A stretch of 64,000 bases of DNA, taken from positions 1 to 64,000 of the forward strand of contig NZ_JACCCU010000001.1 of the NCBI RefSeq assembly GCF_013410875.1, in the 5' to 3' direction. Below the pieces are notes generated by a model, which did not search any database, had not been told where the DNA came from, and saw only the letters and a program-made list of their open reading frames with translations. Shown here piece after piece: positions 19,348-28,390 of this stretch (positions are counted from its first letter, which is position 1; each line of letters begins with the position of its first letter). The translations under genes and the position numbers were made by a program. The DNA comes from Tunturiibacter empetritectus. GTDB taxonomy: Bacteria > Acidobacteriota > Terriglobia > Terriglobales > Acidobacteriaceae.

Positions 19348-19383
19348 GGCAGATCGCGTGCTGCGCGCACCGCGCGATCTGCC
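19348..19383. terminator. Bidirectional terminator between the RND operon and the glucan phosphorylase gene
   Basis: Perfect 11-bp GC-rich arms (19348-19358 and 19373-19383) enclose a 14-nt loop, with AAAAA on the left. The stem lies between convergent genes ending at 19312 and 19425. On the minus strand the stem is followed by a T-rich stretch, a better terminator for that strand. Confidence 0.6.
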
Positions 19384-19424
19384 ATCGAGGCTGACGCGCC
19401 TTCGGCGCCTTGTTGGGGTTGGGT

Positions 19425-21221
19425 TTAGACCAAGGCGGGTTCGGCTACTACCGTGTCCGTCGAGCGACGATGCTCGAGGTAGCTGGTCTGAGTTGGGGAT
19501 AACAATGTGGGTGGGAAGTAGGAGTTTTCGAAGTACTGCGCCAGCATGCGGTGGGTGTTGAAGAAGCTGCCGTTGATGGCGATACAGTGCTGCTGCATGT
19601 GCGCCCAGGCGTGAGGATTGGAGTACATGGGAGCGATCGACTCTTCGAGTTTTTCGTAGAGGCTGGTTGCTTCAGCAGCTTCGTCTTCGCCGTCTTCGAT
19701 GGCCCAGCCGGTGGTGTTTTCGGCGCAGCCTTCGATCCACCAGCCGTCGAGGATGGAGAGCGAGGGGACACCGTTGAGGGCGGCCTTCATGCCGGAGGTG
19801 CCGGAGGCCTCGTAGGGGCGGCGAGGCGTATTGACCCAGACATCGACGCCCTGGGTGAGGAGAGCGCCCAACTCCCAGTCGTAGTTTTCGATGTAGTAGA
19901 TCTTGAGGGCCGAAGAGTTGAGCTTGGCGGCAGAGGCGAATACGTCGCGGATGAGGCCTTTGCCGGCGACATCGGCGGGATGGGCTTTGCCGGCGTAGAG
20001 GATCTGGAGGCCGCCGATCTTTTCTGCTATCTCGACGAGGCGTTTGGGGTCGTGCAAGAGAAGGCTGGCGCGCTTGTAGGTGGCGACGCGGCGTGCGAAG
20101 CCGAGGGTGAGGACGTTGGGATTGAAGTGATGGCCGGTGCGTTTGGCAATGGCGCTGAAGAGGCGGAGCTTGCCTTTGTTGTGCGCGGCGGCGATGCGGG
20201 CCGGATCGATGCCGTAAACCGACCGGAGGTACTGGTTGTCGGTGCGCCAGTGAGGAATCTCTTCGTCGAGAAGCTCTTGAAACTGGGGCGAGAGCCAGGT
20301 GGCGGCGTGAACGCCGTTGGTGATGGAGTAGACCTTGTAGCCGGGGAACATCTGCTGAGAGACCTTGCCGTGCTGCATGGCGACGCCGTTGACGAAGCGC
20401 GAGAAGCGCAGGGCGATGTAGGTCATATTCATGAGGCCGTTGTGGAGGCAGCCAAACTGGTCGATGGCGGCGGCGCGGTCGTTGCCGAGAACCTGGTACA
20501 TCTGATCGACACCGAACTGATCGTGGCCGGCCGGGACAGGGGTGTGGGTGGTGAAGACGCACTGCTGACGGACGAACTCGATGTCGGCTTCGGTTGCGTC
20601 TTTGAGTGGGGTGCCGGCGAGGTGCTCTTCAAGAAGGCCGATGGCTAGGAGGGCGGCGTGGCCCTCGTTCATGTGATAGACCTTCGGTTTACAGGCAAGC
20701 GCGTCAAGTAAGGAGACACCAGCGAGGCCGAGAACAGTCTCCTGACAGAGACGGTAGTAGGTGTCGCCGCCGTAGAGGTGGTCGGTGAGGCGGCGATCCC
20801 AGGGGTCATTGCCTTCGACGTCCGTGTCGAGCAGGAAGACGGGGATGATGTGGCCGGTGACGCCGACGACGTCGAAGCGCCAGGCACGGACCAGAACCTG
20901 ACGGCCCTGCATGGTGAGGGCGATGATCTGGTTGGCGCTGGGGAGGGTGGTCTCGGGGGACCAGGGGACGTCGGCTTCGGTCTGCTGGCCGATGTCGGAG
21001 AGCTTCTGGCGGAAGTAGCCGCAGCGATGGACGAGCGAGATGGCGACCATAGGGGCGGCGGTGTCGGCTGCGGAGCGGAGAGTGTCGCCGGCGAGCATGC
21101 CGAGGCCACCGGAGTAGGTGGGCAGGGCCGGAGAGAGAGCTATCTCCATGGAGAAGTAAGCGATGGTGCGGGTGGAGAGATCAGGCGTCGTAACAGGGAT
21201 GGAGGCGGAGGGAAGAGTCAT
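19425..21221 (-). CDS. Alpha-glucan phosphorylase (short bacterial/archaeal type)
   Basis: A 598-residue PLP enzyme that releases glucose-1-phosphate from glycogen or maltodextrin in the cytoplasm. N-terminal IAYFSMEIALSPALPTYSGGLGMLAGD and the middle KVYHMNEGHAAL fit the shorter TIGR02094-type family. The PLP-lysine segment EASGTSGMKAALNG lies near the C-terminal third. It is shorter than the GlgP/MalP type (about 800) because the N-terminal regulatory part is absent, which is normal for this class. The start at 21221 has AGGA about 11 bases upstream; an in-frame start at 21290 would add 23 unconserved residues. It is not in a glycogen operon here. Confidence 0.88.
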   Translation of the reverse strand: MTLPSASIPVTTPDLSTRTIAYFSMEIALSPALPTYSGGLGMLAGDTLRSAADTAAPMVAISLVHRCGYFRQKLSDIGQQTEADVPWSPETTLPSANQIIALTMQGRQVLVRAWRFDVVGVTGHIIPVFLLDTDVEGNDPWDRRLTDHLYGGDTYYRLCQETVLGLAGVSLLDALACKPKVYHMNEGHAALLAIGLLEEHLAGTPLKDATEADIEFVRQQCVFTTHTPVPAGHDQFGVDQMYQVLGNDRAAAIDQFGCLHNGLMNMTYIALRFSRFVNGVAMQHGKVSQQMFPGYKVYSITNGVHAATWLSPQFQELLDEEIPHWRTDNQYLRSVYGIDPARIAAAHNKGKLRLFSAIAKRTGHHFNPNVLTLGFARRVATYKRASLLLHDPKRLVEIAEKIGGLQILYAGKAHPADVAGKGLIRDVFASAAKLNSSALKIYYIENYDWELGALLTQGVDVWVNTPRRPYEASGTSGMKAALNGVPSLSILDGWWIEGCAENTTGWAIEDGEDEAAEATSLYEKLEESIAPMYSNPHAWAHMQQHCIAINGSFFNTHRMLAQYFENSYFPPTLLSPTQTSYLEHRRSTDTVVAEPALV

Positions 21222-21417
21222 GCGGTGGTTAATCCTTTTCTCATCCGATTTTGTATCTCGTCGCGACGATGGCCCAGGTTGCGATGACACATGATTCTCT
21301 GTCGGCGGGTGAGATGCGCTGCGAGATCCGAAAGAGATCGTTGGAACTTGAAATTATGGCTGATTCTACCAAACGACCCTCCATCAAAAGATGGAACTCT
21401 GGTTACGTTTTCTCATG

Positions 21418-22788
21418 CTATCGGGGTATTGACCCGACTTGGCGGACGGCCGCGGCCTGAAGGCGTTGCCATAAGTGTTCTAACCAAAGGAGATGCTCCG
21501 GCTTCATGAGGACGGATCGGAGGCAGGTGACTTTGTTTGCCGCGTCGTTTTTGGGGGTATCTTGCCAGGTATTATGTGAAAAAAAACGCACCGGAAGCTT
21601 GGCGAGAGCAAGGTGGAGATCGTTTTTGGCGGCTTCGTCGAAGATGGATTGAGCCAGCGCCGAGGAGGCTTTTGGTGTGTGGGCGTTCACGGCCCAGAAG
21701 ACGATATCGAGCTGAGGCGGACTGGAGGGGGTGAGGAAGTGGGGGGATTCGGTGAGGCGGCGGTGGAGTTCCAAGGCTGCGGTGTGACTAGCTTCGAGGC
21801 CCTGGGCGAAGACGCCGCCGGGAATGTAGGGGAGGAGTTGCTGGGTCGCCCAAAGAGCTACGGCGGAGGCTCCGGCGCGGGAGCACTCGAGGGAGATCTC
21901 GCCGAGGTGGAGGTCTTTAGAGGAGAAGTAGGTGTAGGGGGAGTCGTGCTTGTAGAAGCGGCCGACGGCTGGGTCGCGGAAGAGGATGGAGCCGCAGCCG
22001 TAGGGTTGGAGGCCGTGCTTGTGCGGATCGATGACGATGGAGTCGGCGTGGGTGATGGCGTCGAAGGCAGCGCGGGTCTCGGGGGAGAGATTGGAGGCGA
22101 GGGTGAAGTAGCCGCCGTAGGCCGCATCGACGTGGATGCGGAAGTTGAACTTTTTCTGCAGCACGAGGACTTGGTCGAGTGGATCAACCGAGCCGATGGC
22201 CGTTGTGCCTAGCGTGACGACGACGGTGCCGATGTTTTGGGTTTCGAGGAGACGCTCGAGTGCGTGGAGGTCTATGCGGCCGCGGTCGTCGGAGGGGATG
22301 GCGAAAAAGGGCAGGCCGAGGACGCTTGAGATGCGGTTGTGCGTGTAGTGGGCCTGGTCAGAGGCGGCGATCGCCTTACCTGGCGCGAGTTGACCGGCGA
22401 CCCAGAGCGCTTCAAGATTCGCGAAGGTGCCGCCGCTTGAGAGGTGACCGAGATGCTTGGGCCAGTGAAACATCTTTGCAAGAGCGGCGACGGCTTCGAT
22501 CTCCATGGCGGAGCTGGCGCGGCCGCCGTCGAGGGCGTGATTGTTGGGGTTGACCGACATGGCCAGCGCATAGGCGGCGCGGGCGATGGGGTGGGGCGGC
22601 TTCAGCATCTGGCCGGCGTAGAGAGGATGGGCGTAGGGGTAGTTGTCCTGCAGGCGGCTGGCTACCTGATTGAGGATCGCAGAGGCTATTTCGTCCAGCG
22701 GGGGCGCGGGTGCGGGCGGCAGATGGGCAAAGCCTTCATCGAGGCGGCTCTGGGCTTCGGCGAGGAGATGGAAGATGTCGTATGGCAT
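21418..22788 (-). CDS. PLP-dependent group II amino-acid decarboxylase
   Basis: A 456-residue fold-type I PLP enzyme. GGTFANLEALW binds the cofactor phosphate, HVDAAYGGYF supplies the Asp/Ala pair that holds the pyridine ring, and DPHKHGLQPYGCG carries the Schiff-base Lys. These motifs define the DDC/GAD/tyrosine-decarboxylase group. The substrate (tyrosine, aspartate, glutamate or another) cannot be fixed from motifs. It starts six bases after the stop of a small membrane-protein gene on the same strand, so the two are probably one operon. That context does not identify the substrate. Confidence 0.8.
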   Translation of the reverse strand: MPYDIFHLLAEAQSRLDEGFAHLPPAPAPPLDEIASAILNQVASRLQDNYPYAHPLYAGQMLKPPHPIARAAYALAMSVNPNNHALDGGRASSAMEIEAVAALAKMFHWPKHLGHLSSGGTFANLEALWVAGQLAPGKAIAASDQAHYTHNRISSVLGLPFFAIPSDDRGRIDLHALERLLETQNIGTVVVTLGTTAIGSVDPLDQVLVLQKKFNFRIHVDAAYGGYFTLASNLSPETRAAFDAITHADSIVIDPHKHGLQPYGCGSILFRDPAVGRFYKHDSPYTYFSSKDLHLGEISLECSRAGASAVALWATQQLLPYIPGGVFAQGLEASHTAALELHRRLTESPHFLTPSSPPQLDIVFWAVNAHTPKASSALAQSIFDEAAKNDLHLALAKLPVRFFSHNTWQDTPKNDAANKVTCLRSVLMKPEHLLWLEHLWQRLQAAAVRQVGSIPR

Positions 22789-22794
22789 AGAACC

Positions 22795-23097
22795 CTAGTA
22801 GGCAGACCGAGTGACGAAACCTATCTTGATCATCAACCCGAGCACTGTTGCGAGAATGAGGGCAAACGTCGTCCACGGTGCGTAGCTTCGCAGGCGCTTG
22901 GTTAAGGCTTCAATAACCAGAATAAGCGCGTAGAGGATAAACATAAGGACGAGTCCATCCACCACGAAGTACCGTGTTACGGCAGGAGTAGTCACGGTAA
23001 GGCCCCATTGCAGATTTAACGGATGGGCAAAGCTGCCGATGACGAAAACTAACAGGAAGAGAACAAATTGAAGAAGAGTGACCGCTGCTTTTTTCAT
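22795..23097 (-). CDS. Hypothetical 100-residue membrane protein
   Basis: The likely start is the ATG at 23097 with GAGAG about nine bases upstream. A longer frame from 23202 adds a non-hydrophobic tail of no coding character. Three hydrophobic segments (about 6-22, 42-62 and 74-96) predict an inner-membrane protein. A segment PLNLQWGLTVTTPAVTRYFVVDG joins the first two. It lies immediately upstream of the PLP decarboxylase. Transport of the decarboxylase's substrate or product is conceivable but unsupported. No family recognised. Confidence 0.55.
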   Translation of the reverse strand: MKKAAVTLLQFVLFLLVFVIGSFAHPLNLQWGLTVTTPAVTRYFVVDGLVLMFILYALILVIEALTKRLRSYAPWTTFALILATVLGLMIKIGFVTRSAY

Positions 23098-23212
23098 GAT
23101 GAACTCTCGGGTTGGTCTGGTGTGATGACGTATGCGTCCATAAAGATATGGCGGACAACGTGCGACCAACGTTTGATGTGACGACGTTGATGTTCGGCGC
23201 ATCTGATGAGGC

Positions 23213-24880
23213 CTAATTCAGATTGGACTCAAAGAGATCGTAGCGGTGTTCGAGCTCCCATTGTTCGGCGGCTTTTTCGCTGGATTGAAGAAAGCTCAGG
23301 CAGTTTGGTGTGGGGTTTGCGGATCCCAGAGGCTGTCCGGCACAGGCGGCGACAGTTTTGGTGAAGACGTCGGGTTGCTGCCAGAGACTGGGGCCGGGAA
23401 GGAAGTTGTGTTCAAGGCTGGTGCGGGCGGATTGTTTGAGGTCGAGGTAGGAAAGGTCGAAGTCCATGGCGGCGCGTGTGTACTCGTTGGTGAGATCGAT
23501 GCGGGAGACGCCTTCGTCATCGGTGGAGAGGGCGATGGGAACGCGGGCGGCGCGATAGGACGGAAGCGGATGCCAGGGGGCGGTGACTCCGAGGATGACA
23601 TCGTTCGAGGTGAGGTTGATCTCAACCATGATGTGACGGTCGGCTAATTCTTTCAGCAATGCCTGAGGCTCGTTCTCGTACATGACGTCGACGCCGTGGC
23701 CGATGCGTTCGGCGTGGCCGAGATCGACGGCTTCGCGAATGTGGAAGCGGAGACCATCGGGTGGCACGAGACCGGGGGCGATTTCGCCGGCATGGAGGGC
23801 GATGTGGACCTTGGGGTAGACGCTGTGAAGGTAGTCGAGCATCAACATCTGGCGGTGGTATTCGGACATGGACAGGTAGGCATCTTCGGGCTGGACGAAG
23901 TTGAGACCGACGACGCGAGGATCGACTGAGGCAACCTCGAAGGCCAGCAGGGTCTGCGCGAAGACGTGCTGCGGGGGGAAGGCGCGGAGAACCTGGTAGA
24001 GAAAGCGAACCTTGACGGAGCAGGCCGGCTGGGCGCTGGGCTGGCCGCAGTCCTCTATGCGGTCACGAGCGTCGAGGGCGTTATCGAGTTCTTTGCGATC
24101 GACGGCGACTTCGTCGCGGAGGCCTGCGTTGAGAAGGGTTTCGCGGAGATGGCTAAGATCTTCTCGGCTGGTGCCGGTGGCGTTACCCGTGCGATTTTGC
24201 GCTGGATCGGCAGGCGTGGAGGGCCAATCAATCGTTGAGACGATCTTCGAGAGGTCGGTGAAGATGGGTGTCTCCATGACCTCCAGGTATTGCTCATTCT
24301 GAGCGGCAGCGCGGGTGGCGACTTCGTCGAGCCATTCTCCAGCGTGGGATTTGTTGAGAGTGCGGAAGCGGTCGAAGGTTGCGAAGAATTGATCGTGCCC
24401 GCTGACACCCGAGCTGGGGACGAAGGCGCGCATGGAGAAGGAGTCGACGAGAGCATCATAGAGCTTCTGGTCTTTGAAGGCGCCCTCGGCGCGGGCGTGG
24501 CCCTCGCCACAGACGGGCTGCGGCGGGATGCTGCGAGTGGTGCCGCTCGGCTTGACCAGGGTGTGGGTGGTTAGGTCGACGCAAAGAAGATCAGAGGCTG
24601 CATCCTTAATAAGGGTCTCGGCGTAGATGGCTCCTGAGAGGTGCATGTGCAGGTCGGCACCCTTGGGCATGCGGGTGAGGAAGGCATTAAGTTGGAGAGG
24701 ACTTTGCCTTGCGGTGTTGAAGGCTTTGATGGCGCGCTGTTCGCGTGGCGTGGGAGTTGTTCCGGCTCCCTTCCCAACGGCCGCTGCTGTGGCCGGTGGC
24801 GTTGCAACTTGCGCGTGGGCGGCGGCGACGAAACAAAGAGACAATACTACAGACGTGAGGCTTTGAAGGCGACGGAGCAT
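23213..24880 (-). CDS. Secreted adenosine deaminase family protein
   Basis: A 555-residue metal-dependent amidohydrolase with signal peptide (about 1-24, cut after AHA). The metal site begins with KGADLHMHLSGAIY, followed by IALHAGE, GHAERIGHGVD and STDDEGVS. These hold the zinc His residues, catalytic Glu and final Asp pair of adenosine deaminases. The extra N-terminal domain and the signal resemble extracellular ADGF/CECR1-type enzymes more than the cytoplasmic 340-residue form. It would convert extracellular or periplasmic adenosine to inosine. It stands alone, 200 bp from the tRNA-Phe gene and its inserted element. Confidence 0.82.
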   Translation of the reverse strand: MLRRLQSLTSVVLSLCFVAAAHAQVATPPATAAAVGKGAGTTPTPREQRAIKAFNTARQSPLQLNAFLTRMPKGADLHMHLSGAIYAETLIKDAASDLLCVDLTTHTLVKPSGTTRSIPPQPVCGEGHARAEGAFKDQKLYDALVDSFSMRAFVPSSGVSGHDQFFATFDRFRTLNKSHAGEWLDEVATRAAAQNEQYLEVMETPIFTDLSKIVSTIDWPSTPADPAQNRTGNATGTSREDLSHLRETLLNAGLRDEVAVDRKELDNALDARDRIEDCGQPSAQPACSVKVRFLYQVLRAFPPQHVFAQTLLAFEVASVDPRVVGLNFVQPEDAYLSMSEYHRQMLMLDYLHSVYPKVHIALHAGEIAPGLVPPDGLRFHIREAVDLGHAERIGHGVDVMYENEPQALLKELADRHIMVEINLTSNDVILGVTAPWHPLPSYRAARVPIALSTDDEGVSRIDLTNEYTRAAMDFDLSYLDLKQSARTSLEHNFLPGPSLWQQPDVFTKTVAACAGQPLGSANPTPNCLSFLQSSEKAAEQWELEHRYDLFESNLN

Positions 24881-25082
24881 GGGCGTCCTTGAAGTTCGAA
24901 TGATGAGAAAGGATAGCGCGATACGGCGAGTTGGCGGTATGGCTCGGGATTGCTATACTTAGAATGCGTTTGCGTTGCTGGCGTCTCCACCGGCAATGGG
25001 CTCCGTGAAAAGCCGGGCCGACTGATGTAGCATTAGCGCACGGCGGTTCTTGGCGATCCCCGATAACAGGCGCGCATGCCAA

Positions 25083-25157
25083 GGCCAGATAGCTCAGTGG
25101 TAGAGCGCGGCCCTGAAAAGGCCGGCGTCGGCGGTTCGATCCCGTCTCTGGCCACCA
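25083..25157 (+). tRNA. tRNA-Phe (anticodon GAA)
   Basis: A 75-nt cloverleaf folds fully. The 7-bp acceptor is GGCCAGA/TCTGGCC, the D-arm is GCTC/GAGC, the anticodon stem CGGCC/GGCCG holds loop CTGAAAA (anticodon GAA), and the T-arm is GGCGG/CCGTC with TTCGATC. CCA is encoded. It is the integration site of the adjacent element; the 3' 48 bases are now supplied by the element or shared with it. A weak stem ACCAA/TTGGT followed by GTTTT (25180-25198) may end the transcript. Confidence 0.97.
25110..25157 (+). repeat. Left attachment repeat (48 bp, 3' part of tRNA-Phe)
   Basis: Bases from the anticodon stem through the CCA end are identical to 63816-63863, in direct orientation. A 3' tRNA segment duplicated at a distance, with an integrase beside it, is the standard footprint of tyrosine-recombinase integration. 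The intact tRNA lies at this end. Confidence 0.93.
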
Positions 25158-25201
25158 CCTTCTAAACAACTTAGCGGCAACCAAAGAGTTGGTGTTTTAG
25201 T

Positions 25202-25222
25202 CGCGCGAACAATACGCGAACA
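25202..25222 (+). repeat. 21-bp subterminal repeat, left copy (possible integrase arm site)
   Basis: Identical to 63678-63698 and in the same orientation. Each copy contains CGCGAACA twice, 11 bp apart. It overlaps the end of the integrase gene region and continues into an inverted pair GCGAACAT/ATGTTCGC (25215-25236). Placement just inside each att repeat fits arm-type integrase binding sites. Confidence 0.6.
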
Positions 25223-26344
25223 TCATGCGATGTTCGCCGTGTCGCAGGCTTCTTCTTGCTCTGGCTTATTCTTGTCCATCATGGTCCAGATCACCTTCGC
25301 TGTGGTTCCAGTCTTGGTGATGTGGGCACGTCCCAGCTTGGCGTAACGCTCGGTCATCTTGATATTGGCGTGGCCCATAAGCTTCGCCAATTCGTAGAGG
25401 TCACCCCCGTTCATCATGTACCACGATGCAAAGGTGTGACGCAGGTCGTGGAACCAGAAGTCATGGATGTTCGCTCTTTCGAGCAAGTCCTCAAAACTTC
25501 CTTCCAGCCTCTGACGCTTGCTGGTTGGTCCACCCTTCGGAGGAAAGATTCGATCCTGTCCGATTACTGCCGGATACCGCCGAATCTCTTCGGCCAGCTC
25601 TGAGGTCATCGGAACGAAACGCTCCTTGCCCTTCTTCAGCTTTGCCCGAACCGCCAGCAATCCTTCGCCATACCTCACGTCGGACCAACGGATCCGGTGA
25701 ATCTCGGCTGAGCGCATCCCGGTTGATACGGCGATCAACACAATGAGTCTCATCCTGCGATTCGTCTGATTAGGGTCTTTGGTTCCCTTTCGGAGGATGC
25801 GTTCGTCCAAGGCAGTCTTCATCCGCTGGAGTTCGTCTTCCGAGAGGTAGCGCTCCCTTGAATCGTCTGGACGTCTCACTTCGATCAAAGCGGCAGGATT
25901 CCGGTCGATGCCGGTCTCCGGAGCCCAGATGGTCGAAGCCTTCTCCATCATGTGGTGCATGACGTTGAAGTGACGCACGGCAGTGTTATCCGCCAGACCG
26001 CGCTTACCGGTAAGGTTCTCGTACCAATGTTGAACGGCGATGCCGTCAACCTCGCGTACGAACTTCCGACCCAGTTCGGATCGAATCCCTTCCACGATGC
26101 TCTTCTCGCGATCTGCCGAAGCTTTCCTGCTTCCGTAGTGCGTCCAGTAACGATCGATCAAATCGGACATCTTGTAATTAATCTCCTTCCTCACGTCGAG
26201 ATGCCTGTTCTCGTCTCGGGTCGTCAGCTTCTTGTGCTGCACCTTCTTCGCGACGTCGAAACTGCGAACTCTTACGCTTTTCTGTCGACCTCCTTGTCTC
26301 CAGCGAACTTCAAATAGACCTTCTGCTTTCTTGTGAACTGACAT
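25223..26344 (-). CDS. Tyrosine-family site-specific integrase
   Basis: A 373-residue phage-type integrase. The N-terminal part (1-60) is a small arm-binding-like domain, residues 60-150 a SAM-like core-binding domain, and 165-345 the catalytic domain. The latter has Arg211 (STGMRSAEI), a Lys near 238, His299 and Arg302 (FHDLRHTF), His325 (MGHANIKM) and nucleophile Tyr334 (TERYAKL). All catalytic positions are intact, so the enzyme should be active. It lies 65 bp from the tRNA-Phe gene that carries the attachment repeat and would cut and rejoin DNA there. Directly upstream is the excisionase-like gene, same strand, 11 bp apart. Confidence 0.95.
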   Translation of the reverse strand: MSVHKKAEGLFEVRWRQGGRQKSVRVRSFDVAKKVQHKKLTTRDENRHLDVRKEINYKMSDLIDRYWTHYGSRKASADREKSIVEGIRSELGRKFVREVDGIAVQHWYENLTGKRGLADNTAVRHFNVMHHMMEKASTIWAPETGIDRNPAALIEVRRPDDSRERYLSEDELQRMKTALDERILRKGTKDPNQTNRRMRLIVLIAVSTGMRSAEIHRIRWSDVRYGEGLLAVRAKLKKGKERFVPMTSELAEEIRRYPAVIGQDRIFPPKGGPTSKRQRLEGSFEDLLERANIHDFWFHDLRHTFASWYMMNGGDLYELAKLMGHANIKMTERYAKLGRAHITKTGTTAKVIWTMMDKNKPEQEEACDTANIA

Positions 26345-26355
26345 AATGCGTCTCC

Positions 26356-26625
26356 TTAGTAGTCAATGGCTTTGGTTGAGTGTTGTTCGATGAACTGATC
26401 AAGTACATTCACATCGAATCGCAACGCACCACCGAGCTTGACCTTGGAGAGCACCCCCATCCTGGACCACTTGTAGACGGTGTCTACCTTGACTCCCAGG
26501 TACGAGGCTGTCTCTCCGACGTTCAGGAGCCGCCGGACAATACGTCTATTTGACAACATTTCGACGGGTTTTTCATGAAACATATCTGCGCACCTCTGAG
26601 AAATTCCCAAGTCGATCGCAGGCAT
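26356..26625 (-). CDS. Excisionase-like helix-turn-helix protein
   Basis: A short protein (89 residues, or fewer if an internal ATG is used) with a MerR/AlpA-type winged helix: LLNVGETASYLGVKVDTVYKWSRMGVLSKVKLGGALRFDVNVLDQFI. This is the HTH_17 excisionase pattern. Such factors bend att DNA to favour excision and often control the integrase gene. It is 11 bp upstream of the integrase on the same strand. Its promoter region contains one copy of the 48-bp repeat, a candidate operator. The first 16-24 residues before the conserved part are doubtful. Confidence 0.8.
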   Translation of the reverse strand: MPAIDLGISQRCADMFHEKPVEMLSNRRIVRRLLNVGETASYLGVKVDTVYKWSRMGVLSKVKLGGALRFDVNVLDQFIEQHSTKAIDY

Positions 26626-26650
26626 AGCCTCTCTCTACAGAAGAGGCTTG

Positions 26651-26698
26651 TCTAATACTTTTCATTTATCGGGTGATACGTTTCACGTATCACCTCGG
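26651..26698 (+). repeat. 48-bp repeat, left copy (inverted relative to 27910-27957)
   Basis: Layout: TCTAATAC, 7 variable bases, TTATCGGGTGATA, 8 variable bases, GTATCACCTCGG. The conserved blocks are identical and identically spaced in the inverted copy downstream of the LysR gene. Inside each copy GGTGATAC/GTATCACC form a dyad. This copy lies between the divergent excisionase and LysR genes. Confidence 0.75.
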
Positions 26699-26872
26699 GG
26701 CAACTTCGTCGAAAAGAGGCATCTCGCCGCGTGGAGTAATTATGGCCAAAATCGACTTTTCTGTTGATAACCGGGACTCAGATTGACAGAATTTCCACAG
26801 GCGGAGATGCGGTTAACCCGCTCGTTCGGAGTTGAGTCGAGAGCGCTACTACTTCTTGTCGAGCGGTGCGTA

Positions 26873-27883
26873 ATGTATGAATGGGCCGAGCTTCGCCATT
26901 TCAAATATTTGCTGACGATCCTGGAGAGACAGGGATTCCGAGCTGCTGCGGAGGAGTTGCGTACCGCGCAACCCAATCTCAGCGTTCAAGCCCGACAATT
27001 CCAGGAGAACGCTTCGGTTCGACTCTTTCGCAAGATGAAGGGCGGGCGTATTCGGCCCACGGACACTGGAGTTGCATTCAAGGTATTAGCCAAGTTCCTG
27101 CTGGAGACACGCGATGAAGTCATCGATGCGCTCATAGCGATTGAGCGCGGTGAGGTTGACTCCGTTCGGTTCGGATGCACTCCTCTGGTTGACCAGGGCT
27201 TGTTTCGAACCTTCTGCGATCTGCACAAAGAGATCCTTCCCGTATGTCCTGTACGGCCAACGCACGGAGACACCGCGCACCTCGCGGAAGAGGTTGTGTC
27301 GGGAACGGTCGACGCCGCCTTTGTGACGCTGCCCTTGCGGCATCCAGACCTACGCATTGAAGAACTGCGCCGAGACCGGCTGGTTGCCTGCTTGCGACGA
27401 GACGATCCGCTCGCGGCGAAGGCCTCTTTGCAGACCGCTGAGTTGCAGGGCAATCTTGCCGTCCTGTATCACCCGCAGCGACACCCCGATGCTCACGCGC
27501 GGCTGCTGGAACTGCTCGGAGACGCCGGTGTGCGGCTTGAAGAACACTCGTGTGCCTCGCACCCCTCCGAGATGCAGACTCTCGTCAAAGGTGGGCACGG
27601 CTTCGCGTTGATCCGGGAGGGAACAAATCTTGATGGAGAGCTAACGACCCGCCCGATTGCCGGCGTGGATTGGACCGTGGATACAGCCCTGATCTATCAC
27701 AAGGTACGTCATCCGAAGACCGTTCCGATTCTGGTCAAGCGGCTCATGAAGCAACTTCCTCAGCATGGCAAAGAGACGGCACCAAACAAGGTATCCATCC
27801 CGGTACACACCTCCATCGCAACCGGAAAACGTCCTCCCCAACGCGCAAAAGATGAGCCCGTACAGATGACGCTCATCGGGTAG
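26873..27883 (+). CDS. LysR-family transcriptional regulator
   Basis: A 336-residue regulator. Residues 1-65 form the LysR winged helix (ELRHFKYLLTILERQGFRAAAEELRTAQPNLSVQARQFQ). The C-terminal 230 residues form a two-lobed effector domain. The basic tail (about 305-336) is longer than usual. It diverges from the excisionase gene and is bracketed by the 48-bp inverted repeat, so either it reads those sites or the repeats belong to an inserted unit. The start at 26873 opens the conserved N-terminus; an upstream frame to 26783 adds residues with no counterpart. The effector is unknown. Confidence 0.85.
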   Translation: MYEWAELRHFKYLLTILERQGFRAAAEELRTAQPNLSVQARQFQENASVRLFRKMKGGRIRPTDTGVAFKVLAKFLLETRDEVIDALIAIERGEVDSVRFGCTPLVDQGLFRTFCDLHKEILPVCPVRPTHGDTAHLAEEVVSGTVDAAFVTLPLRHPDLRIEELRRDRLVACLRRDDPLAAKASLQTAELQGNLAVLYHPQRHPDAHARLLELLGDAGVRLEEHSCASHPSEMQTLVKGGHGFALIREGTNLDGELTTRPIAGVDWTVDTALIYHKVRHPKTVPILVKRLMKQLPQHGKETAPNKVSIPVHTSIATGKRPPQRAKDEPVQMTLIG

Positions 27884-27909
27884 AAGTTGAAGCATTGGTG
27901 GGAGATAGA

Positions 27910-27957
27910 CCGAGGTGATACTTCGGAGCTATCACCCGATAACTATTACGTATTAGA
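27910..27957 (-). repeat. 48-bp repeat, right copy (inverted)
   Basis: The reverse complement carries the same four blocks at the same spacing as 26651-26698; only the 15 positions in the two variable gaps differ. It sits 68 bp upstream of the pilin gene start, in a position suited to an operator for that transfer operon. Confidence 0.75.
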
Positions 27958-28024
27958 CGCGAGCCAAGCGCGAGCCTAATCATCAGGGCATATTCCCGAC
28001 TGAGACCAGTCGATGGAGGAGCCG

Positions 28025-28390
28025 ATGTCCAGTAGATACCGTGTCGTTATCCCGAGCAACACAGCCCACCTTGCCAAGCGATTGGCGCAGCCCTTCTCCA
28101 AACGAAAACTACTCCACGCAGCGCGCATGATGGGTCCGACTCTGGTCGCGCTCACATTCGCCGGCGTTGCCCATGCGCAAGGGACGATGGACTTCTCAGG
28201 CGCACAAACCCTGATGGGCAGTTTTAAAACATTCGCGATATATGCGGGTGCTGTCATTTGCTTCGGCGGGCTTATCTTCGCCGGAATCCGCATGATGAGT
28301 GGACGCTTTCAAGACGCCATACCCGGACTCTTCGGCGCGCTATTTGGTGCCGGAGTGCTCGGTTGGGGAGCCGGTTGGATTGGATTCTCA
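28025..28390 (+). pseudogene. VirB2/TrbC-like conjugative pilin, 3' end lost
   Basis: About 122 residues remain. They comprise a long signal-type leader (HAARMMGPTLVALTFAGVAHAQ) and a mature part with two hydrophobic helices (FKTFAIYAGAVICFGGLIFAGIRMM and IPGLFGALFGAGVLGWGAGWIG). This is the pattern of type IV secretion pilins of the TrbC/VirB2 family, which form the conjugation pilus. At about 28385-28390 the sequence jumps into a ParB-like gene in another frame, so the native stop is gone and the frame runs on as nonsense to 28846. None of the downstream VirB3, VirB4 or later genes is present. The ribosome site GGAGG lies five bases before the ATG. Confidence 0.75.
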
